NCBI RefSeq assembly: GCF_003097315.1
Contig: NZ_QDDL01000002.1
Coordinates: 248,001 to 312,000, forward strand
Reading direction: 5' to 3'
Origin: Pelagibaculum spongiae
GTDB lineage: Bacteria; Pseudomonadota; Gammaproteobacteria; Enterobacterales; Pelagibaculaceae
DNA: 64,000 nt
The translations under genes were made by a program, and so were the position numbers. How positions within the stretch are numbered: the first letter of the stretch is position 1; every line of letters starts with the position of its first letter. Of this stretch, positions 34,155-44,200 are shown in pieces. The notes beneath the pieces are model-generated. The model did not search any database. It was given only the letters and a program-made list of their open reading frames with translations, and was not told the DNA's origin.

Positions 34155-35929
34155 TATTCACTCCCTCCTACAGACTGTTCTTCTTGCGAACCTGGAGTTT
34201 TTTGTATTTCAGATAACTCAATATGGCGATCTGCCCAATCTAAAACTGCTTTATCATGACTGACTAAAATCACCGATCGTTGACTAGCATATTGTTTTAA
34301 TTGCGCCAGTAATAAATCACGGTTTTTATTATCTAAGCCTGCGGTTGGCTCATCGAGCAACAATACCGGTGCATTGTGTAAACAGACTCTTGCTAATGCA
34401 ATTCGCCTAGCTTGGCCGCCAGAAATACCTTGGTTATTCTCACCTAGAGGAGTGTCTAACTGTTGTGGCATTTTTTTCACAAACTCTGCCGCGCCTGCTT
34501 GCTCTAATGCCTGCCATAATTGCGACTGATCGGCTTGAGGATTGGCCAACAATAAATTACTGGCTAGCGAGCCATGAAACAATACAGGCGCTTGCCCTAA
34601 CCAACCAAATAAGCGGCTACGAGACGTTTCACCGAGACTTGAAAGTGCTTGGTCATTGACTAGGATTTCCCCTGATGTAGGTTGAGAAAACCCTAATAGC
34701 AGACGAATTAAACTGGTTTTTCCTGCACCACTTGGTGCTCCAATCGCAATAATTTCGCCCGGCTGCAGTTGCAGGTTTAACTGATTCAGTACCATTGAAT
34801 CGCCATAACCAAAATCAACATTTTTAAAGGTAATTAAAGGGGGTGTTGAGAAAAACTGCTGATCCTCTACTGGTACTTCTTTTCCAGTTTCTTCAGCAGT
34901 CAACTGCTCAATCGCAAGTCCGGGAGATGTTTCAGCCAATAATTCAGTAATATCATCGGCAGCACCCATCGCGGCAGATCGATCATGATAATGGGTAGCT
35001 AATTGGCGCAATGGCGCATAAAAATCAGGTGCCAACATTAAAAGAAACAGTCCACTGCGGAAGTCCATCGTACCAGCAGGGCCCCAATCTAAATAGCCCA
35101 ACAAAGAGAAGCCGACATAAACCGCAGTTAACGCTACTGAGATTGCCGCAAAAAACTCTAAAACGGCTGTGGATAAAAACGCAACACGCAGCACCGACAT
35201 AGTATGGGTGCGAAAATCTTCCGCTACTTTTCCGACTTGTTTTAATGCGGCATCGGTTTGATTAAAACGTCGCAACAATGACAAACCTTGCAGTCGATCC
35301 AAAAAGTGGCCGCCCATTCGGATTAAAGCAGTCATTTGTTTTTTCTGTGCAGATTCCGCGCCCATGCCGGTTAATATTAAAAACAAAACCAGCAAAGGTG
35401 CTGTCACCAGAAAGATCAACCCACCAATCCAGTCATGGGGAAAAACCACCGCCATAATGACCAGCGGCAAAACAGCTGCGATCATCTGCTGCGGAAGAAA
35501 CCGAGCAAAAAAACCATCGAGTGCATCAACTTGCTCCATCAAACGAACCGCAATCGCACCAGAGTGATGGTTAGCTAACCAAGATGGCCCTAACTGAGCA
35601 ATTTTCAGATATAACTGCCGGCGCAGACCGGCCCGCACTTCTGCCGAAGCTTTCTGCCCAGAAACCAGCATCACCCACTGACAAGCACCACGAAATAGAT
35701 ATAGCCCGAGCAATCCGGTAAGTTCTGCCCAAGGTGGCTGGCGCAATTGCCCATCAATTACATCTGCCAGCAAACCGCTCAATATCCAGGCTTGAATAAT
35801 CAGGCTGATACCAGCAAAGCTACCCGCTATCACTGAATAGCGTAAAAAACGAGTGCTCTTGCCCTGCCCTTTTAGCCAACGCATCAGCATTCGACGGCGG
35901 TCTGCTGCGGGGGGTTGCCGAATATCCAT
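34154..35929 (-). CDS. cydD: ABC exporter subunit for cysteine/glutathione
   Basis: 591 aa from the ATG at 35929, which has GGAG four bases upstream; an upstream in-frame start at 35944 lacks one. Six membrane helices, then Walker A IGAPSGAGKTSLI, signature ISGGQARRIALA, Walker B VLLLDEPTAG. Partner of CydC; the two overlap by one base. No cydAB genes in the window. Divergent from fetA with a 70-base gap. Confidence 0.93.
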   Translation of the reverse strand: MDIRQPPAADRRRMLMRWLKGQGKSTRFLRYSVIAGSFAGISLIIQAWILSGLLADVIDGQLRQPPWAELTGLLGLYLFRGACQWVMLVSGQKASAEVRAGLRRQLYLKIAQLGPSWLANHHSGAIAVRLMEQVDALDGFFARFLPQQMIAAVLPLVIMAVVFPHDWIGGLIFLVTAPLLVLFLILTGMGAESAQKKQMTALIRMGGHFLDRLQGLSLLRRFNQTDAALKQVGKVAEDFRTHTMSVLRVAFLSTAVLEFFAAISVALTAVYVGFSLLGYLDWGPAGTMDFRSGLFLLMLAPDFYAPLRQLATHYHDRSAAMGAADDITELLAETSPGLAIEQLTAEETGKEVPVEDQQFFSTPPLITFKNVDFGYGDSMVLNQLNLQLQPGEIIAIGAPSGAGKTSLIRLLLGFSQPTSGEILVNDQALSSLGETSRSRLFGWLGQAPVLFHGSLASNLLLANPQADQSQLWQALEQAGAAEFVKKMPQQLDTPLGENNQGISGGQARRIALARVCLHNAPVLLLDEPTAGLDNKNRDLLLAQLKQYASQRSVILVSHDKAVLDWADRHIELSEIQKTPGSQEEQSVGGSE

Positions 35930-35999
35930 AACACTCCGGATCATTGGATGAAATCAGGTAGTATACGCCCAAGAATGAACAGGCTCTAACTAGATAACT

Positions 36000-36647
36000 A
36001 TGTTGCTAACGCTTGAAAACCCACAGATTCAGCTCGAGCACCAACTGCTCAAGCTAAAAGGACAATTAAATCTGCAACCTGGAAGTACCCATGTAGTCAG
36101 TGGGCCATCTGGCTGCGGCAAAAGCAGTTTACTATTGGCGATCTGTGGTTTGTTGCCGCTGAAAAGCGGTGCATTACACTGGCAAGGTGAGCCTGTCACC
36201 TCGCACAACATTCACAATTTCAGACAACATATTGGATGGTTACCGCAGCAACCTTGGTTAGGCGATTCAACTGTTATTGCAGCATTAAAAGAAGCTTGTG
36301 AGATCAATCATCAGCCATGGCAGCCACAGCAAGTGGCAGAATTAATCCAGCAGCTTCAGCTCAAATCAGAATTGCTACAACAACCCTGTGAAAAACTTTC
36401 TGGCGGAGAACGTAGTCGGTTTGCTCTACTCAGAATTTTGCTACTCAAGCGCTCAATCATATTGGCAGATGAACCAACCGCTGCTTTGGATTCATCAAAT
36501 ACTCAATCATTAATCCGGCTTCAGCAAAGCCAACCATTTAAACAGACCTGTTGGCTGAGTATTTCACATGACCCAGAGTGGAGCAGTGCTCAGCAACACC
36601 AATATTTACTAAATAATGGCCAGCTAACCCTGCGAGAAGGCAATTAA
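36000..36647 (+). CDS. fetA: iron-export ABC transporter ATPase
   Basis: 215 aa ATPase: Walker A VSGPSGCGKSSLLLAI, signature LSGGERSRFALL, Walker B IILADEPTAALD. The gene pairs with a FetB/YbbM-type permease directly downstream (TAATG overlap), the FetAB arrangement implicated in iron homeostasis and peroxide tolerance. Confidence 0.87.
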   Translation: MLLTLENPQIQLEHQLLKLKGQLNLQPGSTHVVSGPSGCGKSSLLLAICGLLPLKSGALHWQGEPVTSHNIHNFRQHIGWLPQQPWLGDSTVIAALKEACEINHQPWQPQQVAELIQQLQLKSELLQQPCEKLSGGERSRFALLRILLLKRSIILADEPTAALDSSNTQSLIRLQQSQPFKQTCWLSISHDPEWSSAQQHQYLLNNGQLTLREGN

Positions 36648-37471
36648 TGAGTGAGCTCACACCCAGCCCGAATATCTGGTTTGCCAGCATATTGCTTTTA
36701 CCTCTGCTAGCCATTATCTACTTTGAAAGACTAGCGATGATCAAACAGAGTTTATTGGCATTATTGCGGATGTTAATACAACTCAGCTTGATTGGTATTT
36801 ATCTGGAGTTTTTATTTCAGTTAAATCATTGGGGCATCAATTTGCTGTGGCTCGCTATCATGCTCACTACGGCAAACCTGCAAATACTTAAAAGATCAGG
36901 TCTTTCCAAACAATTTTTCCCGGCGGTTTTTGCTTCTCTATTTATTGGCTGTTTCGGTAGTGGCGTTATAATACTTCTCGCTTTAATGCCAGAAAACCTA
37001 TTCCAATCCATAGCCAGTACACTATCCGACACGACTAGCAACAAAAGCTGGCAGACAGTGTTTGATGCCCGACAAATGATCCCTCTAACCGGGATGATTT
37101 TAGGCAATAGCTTGCAGGCCAATTTATTGGCATTGGAACGTTTCTACAGTGAAATACGACAAAACCCGCAAAAACTATATGAAAGAGTAATGCTCGGCGG
37201 CACACTTAACCAAGCTTTACGGCCATGGCGTCAATCTGCCTTGAAAGTCGCATTAGCGCCAACACTTGCGACCATGGCAACGCTGGGTATCGTATTCTTA
37301 CCAGGACTAATGACCGGCCAGATTCTCGCTGGAATAGATCCCTTCGTTGCAATCCAATATCAAATTTTAATTATGCTCGGAATTTTCAGTTCAATTACTA
37401 TTTCCTGCTGGTGTTCATTGAAACTGTCACAAAAGATCGCTTTTGATTCGATGAATCGGTTCTGCCAATAA
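36647..37471 (+). CDS. fetB: iron-export ABC transporter permease
   Basis: 274 aa, about seven membrane helices. UPF0014/FetB signatures are visible: ALLRMLIQLSLIGIYLEFLF, the loop ARQMIPLTGMILGNSLQ and FLPGLMTGQILAG. It forms the channel for FetA. A terminator (37463-37496) overlaps its end. Confidence 0.9.
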   Translation: MSELTPSPNIWFASILLLPLLAIIYFERLAMIKQSLLALLRMLIQLSLIGIYLEFLFQLNHWGINLLWLAIMLTTANLQILKRSGLSKQFFPAVFASLFIGCFGSGVIILLALMPENLFQSIASTLSDTTSNKSWQTVFDARQMIPLTGMILGNSLQANLLALERFYSEIRQNPQKLYERVMLGGTLNQALRPWRQSALKVALAPTLATMATLGIVFLPGLMTGQILAGIDPFVAIQYQILIMLGIFSSITISCWCSLKLSQKIAFDSMNRFCQ

Positions 37472-37496
37472 AGTCACGGACTTTATTGGCAATTTT
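37463..37496 (+). terminator. terminator of fetAB
   Basis: TGCCAATAAAGT, loop CACGG, ACTTTATTGGCA, then ATTTTC. The left arm includes the fetB stop codon. Confidence 0.85.
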
Positions 37497-37598
37497 CTAC
37501 TGTTTTGTGAGTTATTGTCGGATCTCCCTTGACCCAGATTATGCGCCCATCACTCTACAACCTCTAAACTAGCTAAAATTTAAAATAGAGCTGCAAGA

Positions 37599-39080
37599 GT
37601 GACGCGAGTCTTACTGATTTTATTGCTATTAGCTGGACCCAGTCTGGCACCCGCTGAAAGCCCAAAACAATTGGCTGTCGCCTTTGATCAGAACTGGCGA
37701 CCTTTCAGTTATGTGGATCAAAAAGGACAGCCCCGAGGATTATTAGTCGACTTCTGGATTGAATGGTCGCGCATTAATCAGGTTAATGTCGATTTCCAAA
37801 TGTTGCCATGGCATGAAACGCTACAGGCCGTTAAAGATGGTCGTGCTGATTTGCATTCCGGCCTATTTATCACTTCAAGACGTGATCATTTTTTAAATTT
37901 TGCCGACAGCGTTACGGAATTGAACGGAGGACTATTCTTAAATCGAAAATACGCCAGCTATAGCGAAACCGAGTTATCTGGTTTACGCATTGGCGTTATT
38001 GAGGGCGGTTTCTCTAGTCAATACGTTCGAGATTATCTTCCCAAAGTTGCTTCAGTAATTTTTGAATCAACCAGTGAAATGATTCGCGCAGCCGGTGATG
38101 GAAAAGTTGATGGTTTTTTTAGTGGCCAAGTGACAGCCAACTACAACTTACAACGCAGAAATATTTCAGATCAGTTTATCTACTACAAAGAAACTTTTAA
38201 TCGGCCGCTCTATATCAGTATTGCTAAAAATAACAAAGAACTACATCGCTGGGTTAGCGCTTCTATGAAGCCGGTTCCAGATGCTGAAAAAAGGCGCATT
38301 TACGAACGCTGGGTTGCAGTTGAACGACAATTACCAGAAGATTTTTACCTATGGCTCTCATTCGCCATTGTGTTGCTCGTGTTGTTACTTTCTTGCGGCC
38401 ACATCTACGTGTTACGGCGGCAGGTTCATGCTAGAACCACTGAATTAAACCGCAACCTCAAAGCCCGTGAAGTCATTCTTAATGATCTCCGTCAAGCCAA
38501 TCGGCAAATGGAAAAGCACCGGCTAATGCTAGAGCGAATGTCATTGACCGATGCGCTTACCGGCATTGCAAATCGACGTGCTTTCCAAACCAGCTTTCGC
38601 CGCTCATGCTATGAATCTGCTGCATTAGACCGACCATTAGGCTTATTAATGATCGACCTAGATCATTTTAAGCGCTACAACGATGTTTGTGGTCATCAAG
38701 CTGGAGACACTGTTCTTGGAAGAGTTGCCGATTTATTGTCATCAGGAATGTGCCGAGCAGGCGATCTTGTCTGCCGCTATGGCGGTGAAGAATTTGTTTG
38801 CCTGCTACCCGATACTGATCAAAAAGGTGTCGAATGCGTCGCCAATCGATTAGTCAATCTCATCTTCAACAAACAAATCAAACACCCATCTAGCGAATTC
38901 GGCGTCGTCACAATTAGCGTAGGTGGTTCAATCGTCGATGGAAATCCTGGCAATGGATCAGCGCTATTACAATTAGCTGACCAACAATTATATGAAGTAA
39001 AACGTAATGGTCGAAATGGGGTTCGAGTCGCAGCAATGAAGCCGTGTGAAGAACCACAAGCATCTGTGGTTCTTGATTAA
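37599..39080 (+). CDS. membrane diguanylate cyclase with periplasmic solute-binding sensor
   Basis: 493 aa from a GTG start. Signal/anchor at 1-19, a family 3 solute-binding-like domain (~24-240; LAVAFDQNWRPFSYVD), one membrane helix (~250-272), a short coiled coil and a GGDEF domain from ~305. The active site is GGEEF (395-399) and the inhibitory I-site RxxD is RAGD (386-389), five residues before it, so both catalysis and product inhibition look intact. Probably senses a small amino-acid-like ligand and makes c-di-GMP. Confidence 0.92.
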   Translation: MTRVLLILLLLAGPSLAPAESPKQLAVAFDQNWRPFSYVDQKGQPRGLLVDFWIEWSRINQVNVDFQMLPWHETLQAVKDGRADLHSGLFITSRRDHFLNFADSVTELNGGLFLNRKYASYSETELSGLRIGVIEGGFSSQYVRDYLPKVASVIFESTSEMIRAAGDGKVDGFFSGQVTANYNLQRRNISDQFIYYKETFNRPLYISIAKNNKELHRWVSASMKPVPDAEKRRIYERWVAVERQLPEDFYLWLSFAIVLLVLLLSCGHIYVLRRQVHARTTELNRNLKAREVILNDLRQANRQMEKHRLMLERMSLTDALTGIANRRAFQTSFRRSCYESAALDRPLGLLMIDLDHFKRYNDVCGHQAGDTVLGRVADLLSSGMCRAGDLVCRYGGEEFVCLLPDTDQKGVECVANRLVNLIFNKQIKHPSSEFGVVTISVGGSIVDGNPGNGSALLQLADQQLYEVKRNGRNGVRVAAMKPCEEPQASVVLD

Positions 39081-39280
39081 AAATTAAAAGAACACGGCGT
39101 TAAAAGTTGACCTAACCGGTGAATACCTTATATTCAGTATTATATTACGCATTTCAGGTTAACTCATTGTAATGATACAAGCAAAATACTCTATTTATGC
39201 TTGTATCTTCTAACCTATTTTCATTATAACCTGATGTGTGGTTTTATTTAGTTCACAGACTAAGCAACCAAGGTAATTCA

Positions 39281-41128
39281 ATGAAGCTCAGCCAAATTCT
39301 CTCTCAAATAAATCAAGTCGAACGCTCAAAATTTATTAGCTGCCTCGATAAGATTTGTGATAGCGTCAAAAAAAATGATATCGACTTCAAAGAAACCATC
39401 GAATCAAAAATCGAAGGCCAACTTAAGTCTGCGTCTGGTAGCGAGATCACAGAATTATTCAACCTCGCGATAAATCACTACAAAAATTATATAAGAGATC
39501 AAATTTCTCTTAGTGACTCACAAACATCTCTCTTGATAAACATCCTAAGCCGTGACGGGAACTGTATAGCCAGAGATGCTTGGATTGAAACCTTATACGC
39601 CAAAGAATATGACTCTTTGCAAAAGCTCTCCAAAGAACTCGAATCACTCATCGAATCTAGTCAAGATGATGATTCTTTTGGTAGAGGACAAAGGCTCTCG
39701 GTATACAAAGATTGTTTAAAAGTAGCCTATGAAAACGACTTAAAGGCTAATAGAGAAGCTCGCATTACTGATGAAGAAAGAATGATTTTAAATACACTCT
39801 CCAAGCGATTGGGGATTTCAACTGAAGATGCTTTCGCTATTGAAAACATAATCATTCCTTTAGCATCTAACAACGTAGAAAATGCAATAAATGGCCTTCG
39901 TGAGAAAGGTGTTTTATTTGTTAACCGAAGAAAAAAAGAAATTTTAGTAGCAGATGAAGTTGTAGAGATATTTCATGAAATACAGGGTAAAGAGCTGCCA
40001 GATAAATATACATTACGGATACTAAGATCCCTCAGTGATTCAGAACTGTCTAACATCCTAAAAAACTATGGTCAAAAGAGCCGAGGCAGAGAAAGAATAG
40101 AAAAAATCCAATACATTTCACATGCAGGAATTTCTGTTCGTGCCATTTTACTACATGATATTTACTGTGAAAAAGAAACACTAAACCAAAGAAAAGATCG
40201 TTTAAAAACATTATTCGATGAACTAAACCTACCCGTGTCAAAACTGGGAACAACTATTAATGAACGTATCGATATATTGATTCAATCTTTAAAAAATTGT
40301 TCCACGCATGAGTTTGATACGTTAAGTGCAAGTGGATTCTCCTCACTTGTCGAAGCACTATCAAATGAAACACCTCCTGTAATTGATAGAATACGCTTCG
40401 ATTTTGAAATTGAAGACAAGGAATCTCTAGATCCAGAAAGATTGCGTGCACTAGGAATATCTCCAGTCGATATTCTTTATCTATATAGAAATGATGAAAT
40501 CAAAAGCATTCGCGATAAAATGTGCCTTTCGAAAAGAGGTAATCCCCGCCAATTAATACTTGAAAGTTTTGCAAGTGCAAACGATAAATTAATTGAGAAC
40601 TATGAGTTACTCGCCAGACGAGACTTAGCAGGTTTATCTTCAGCTGGAATAGAAATCAAAGAGGCTGAGATTGGTAGCAAATTTGAAGAAATTACTCGAA
40701 CTCTTTTAGAACAACTCGGCCTTAATGTAGATGAAGATCTGAGAAAACAAATTAATACTGCCAAAGATAAAACAGATATTATCATTTCACTCGGAAGTGA
40801 TGACGTCATTATTGGTGAAGCCAAATCTTTCAAAAACGGTCAGTTTTCTAAATATTCGACGACATCAAGACAAGTAAAAGCCTATGCTAGCTGCTGTGAA
40901 TCAAGCGGCAGTCGAGTTGCACAAGTATTGATTATTGCTCCAGAATTCTCTCAAGATTTTATCGATTCTGCTGAAATGGATACTGATATAAACATTTCTC
41001 TACTAGAAGCAGAAGGACTGAAAAAGATTCTTGAAGCATACAAATCAAGAAGAAACCCAAAGTTTTCAGCTAAACTATTTACCAAAGGTGGTTTGCTTAA
41101 AGCTGATTTAATTGCCAAAACAATTTAA
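39281..41128 (+). CDS. orphan PD-(D/E)XK nuclease-like protein
   Basis: 615 aa from the ATG at 39281 (AAGG six bases upstream; an earlier frame adds 15 unlikely residues). Mostly helical, charged, of unknown homology, then a C-terminal restriction-endonuclease-like domain: Asp in KTDIIISLG (~499) and GEAKS (Glu513-x-Lys515), with a following SRQVKAY. This D...ExK pattern fits PD-(D/E)XK nucleases. Low GC and no operon partner suggest acquired DNA; a defence role is inferred only. Followed by a strong hairpin at 41153. Confidence 0.65.
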   Translation: MKLSQILSQINQVERSKFISCLDKICDSVKKNDIDFKETIESKIEGQLKSASGSEITELFNLAINHYKNYIRDQISLSDSQTSLLINILSRDGNCIARDAWIETLYAKEYDSLQKLSKELESLIESSQDDDSFGRGQRLSVYKDCLKVAYENDLKANREARITDEERMILNTLSKRLGISTEDAFAIENIIIPLASNNVENAINGLREKGVLFVNRRKKEILVADEVVEIFHEIQGKELPDKYTLRILRSLSDSELSNILKNYGQKSRGRERIEKIQYISHAGISVRAILLHDIYCEKETLNQRKDRLKTLFDELNLPVSKLGTTINERIDILIQSLKNCSTHEFDTLSASGFSSLVEALSNETPPVIDRIRFDFEIEDKESLDPERLRALGISPVDILYLYRNDEIKSIRDKMCLSKRGNPRQLILESFASANDKLIENYELLARRDLAGLSSAGIEIKEAEIGSKFEEITRTLLEQLGLNVDEDLRKQINTAKDKTDIIISLGSDDVIIGEAKSFKNGQFSKYSTTSRQVKAYASCCESSGSRVAQVLIIAPEFSQDFIDSAEMDTDINISLLEAEGLKKILEAYKSRRNPKFSAKLFTKGGLLKADLIAKTI

Positions 41129-41152
41129 CTTTCTATTTTAATCAAAAATTAT

Positions 41153-41185
41153 AATGAAGGGAGCTTTTTTTCAGCTCCCTTCATT
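41153..41185. terminator. hairpin between convergent genes
   Basis: AATGAAGGGAGCT, seven-base loop, AGCTCCCTTCATT: a perfect 13-bp stem. The following sequence is only moderately T-rich. Confidence 0.8.
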
Positions 41186-41232
41186 ATCTTGATAACAGTT
41201 CGACAAAACCTAAAAGCTTTAGCGCTTTAAGG

Positions 41233-44200
41233 CTATCCCACCAAAATCTGCTCTAAATTCTCCAGTACAACCTTGTCGGTTCGAGCAAAATAAATACCGG
41301 TATTTCCGGAGCCATCCATGCCTCTTAAGTAAAGATATAACGCGCCACCAAAGTGCTTGTCATAGTCATAATTCTCACCCAATCGATATTGCAGGTAGCG
41401 ATTCAAAGCAACGGTATAAACGGTGTACTGCAAGTCATACCCTGCTTCTTGCATCGCAACATGCAAATTATCAGGTAAATAATCACTGACGTTATCACCT
41501 AGATAATTGGATTTATAATCGAGAATATACCAGCGTTCTTCATGAACAAAAATCAAATCAATAAAGCCTTTTAAAAAACCATGCAAGCCTTTATTCAATT
41601 TATTTTGCAAAGCTTGTCTGTTTTTATTTCCAGTCAATGCCAAATCGAAAATCTCTTTTAATACTTCTGGTTTTTCTAATGGCGTTGGATAAACAAACTC
41701 TAATTCGTTAAGCCTTTGCTGGCAGGTCAAGTCTGCCAAACACAGGTTTTCAACGTCTGGCTGTTGATTTAAAAGCGGTGTTGATAGCATGGTGTCAAAC
41801 CATTGTTCAGCGACGGCTTGCCATTCTGCATCAATGGCAAACTTCTCGAGCTGAATCGGAATTTGTTCTGCTACCGATTGCCGATCTGTGAAGTCACTAA
41901 ACTCAAAAATTGCGTGCAAACAGCTACCAGGGTTAGCACCGCGTGGAAAGCTGAATTGATCTGCTAGCAACTCTTGTTGTTCTTGTTGGCGCTGGTTAAC
42001 CGGTTCTGCATCATAATCGGGTGACTCAACATCAACTGCATGCCCACTGCTATGGCTCGTTGCTGCATGCAATGAACTAAATGAATGCAACATGCGCTGG
42101 CTTTGTAAATACCGCTTAAATTGCAACGGCGCTAGCAGTTGTTGATTTAAATCTTCACCCAGTGGCAATTCTGTCAGGATTGGCCGATCTTCAATTCTAA
42201 TTGCCGCTTGAGCATAAGATGAATCACGAGCCGCTGGCGATTGACCTACTAGTTCTTGCAGTCGTAATATTATTTCTGCTTGGGATAGTTCTTTACCTAA
42301 AGCTTTTAATTTTTTCACTGGCTCTTCTATTAGTTTTTGTTTTTTCTGCTGATTGGCCAGTGTGTCATCAGCAAAAGCATCATCGGCAAATAACAAACAG
42401 CCCAACGCAGTTGCTAGCGAGCTAGTGCTAGCGTTATGCACCCACCCCCACCATAACCAGCAGCCATTAATTGGCCGAGTTAATGCGACATAAAGTAATC
42501 GTAAATCTTCTGCCATTGCTTCTGCTTGGCCAATCGCTGCTAACTGCTTTTTACCTACGCCATTTTTATCGGTGCCATCCATCCATATTTTCATTTCACC
42601 ATCAGGGTCGTGTGCCGATGGAAAATCTGGCTGCATCGCCGATGAAAAACTACTGCTCCATAAAAATGGACAAAATACTAAAGGATATTCCAGACCTTTA
42701 CTTTTATGGATGGTGACAATTCTTACTAGCGCTTCGTCGCTTTCTAGCCGCAATTGTTGGCTATCTGCCGTTTCGCTATCGAGCCGTTGTTGGCGTAACC
42801 AGCTCACCAAGCCACCTGGGCCAAATTTTTGCTCGTGGGCAGTTTGCTGCAGTAATTCACTCAAGTGACGAATGTCGGTTAAGCGCCGTTCACCGTCAGA
42901 TAATGTGGCGATTCTTGGTAACATTTTTTCCTGCTGCAGACAGAAACGCAGCATTGCTGCAACGCCATCTTTTTGCCAACGATTATGGTAATCAAGAAAT
43001 CGTTCTTGCAGCTGCTCTAGCATTTGTTCGTCTAACGGATCGAGTTCAGCTGCCGTCAACTGATAAAGTGGCGTTGCCAGCAATGCATAAAGGTTTCTGC
43101 TGCGACCGGCATCTAATACCGCCTGCAACAACCATTGAATATCTCTTGCTGCAGCCGATTGAAAAACACTTTGCCTAGATTGAATCACCGAACGAACACC
43201 TAAGCGAGATAACGCCTGGCGCATTAATTCTCCCTCTTGGTTTTTGCGCACTAGAATCGCAATATCACCGGCTTTTAATGCCTGAGAGACAAACTTTTTA
43301 CTAGGTTGTTTTTCATATGTCTGACGAAATTCAGCTCGCCTCGGCGACAATAACCAATGAATTCTTGCGGCAGCTGCCTCGGCAACACCACGGCGGCTTT
43401 TATCTGCTTTATGATCAAAGCCATTACCGTCGACTGGGCAGATATTTAATCCACCAGCCGCTTGTCCATCAACAAATAATTGCCAATGGTTTTTGTCGGA
43501 AGCTTTTACCGGATGAAATTCAATATCAGAAAACAAAAATGGATTGTTATTGCTGGAGAATAACTGATTAACCCCTTCGATCAATGCCGGTTCAGAACGC
43601 CAGTTAGTACCTAACTGCCAGCGATAGGTCGCAGATTGAACGGCTTGTAAATAGGCAAAAATATCAGCATTACGGAAACTGTAAATCGCTTGCTTTGGAT
43701 CACCAATTAAAAACAGACAGTTTTTATTTTCCACTGACAGCGGCTGATTTTCTGCATCTGATTCTTTTACGACTTCTACAGCGGTTAACTCTGCAATTGA
43801 ACCTGAGTTTAAAGCTGAATCTAAAGCAGTAGCGTCACCTGAAGCATTTGCGCCGTCTAAATAAATGCGGGAAAAAATTTCAAACTGTACCGGGTCAGTA
43901 TCTTGAAACTCATCAATCAAAGCTGCTGGATATTGCTGCTTTACTGCTTGAGCTAGCCAGTCACCGGCAATATTTCTGCGTAATCCATCGCGTACTTGAA
44001 GTAGCAAATCATCAAAGGTCATTAAATGCTTTTGCGTTTTCAACTGCGGTAATTGCTGCATTGCATGCTGCAATAAGTGCCAACGCAAACCAGATAAGCC
44101 TGCTTCTAATTGCTCAATTAACTGATCTGCCAGCAAACTAAATGGGTTATCTGGCCACCAGTCATTTTTATCTGCCGACTTACTACGTGCCTTTATTAAT

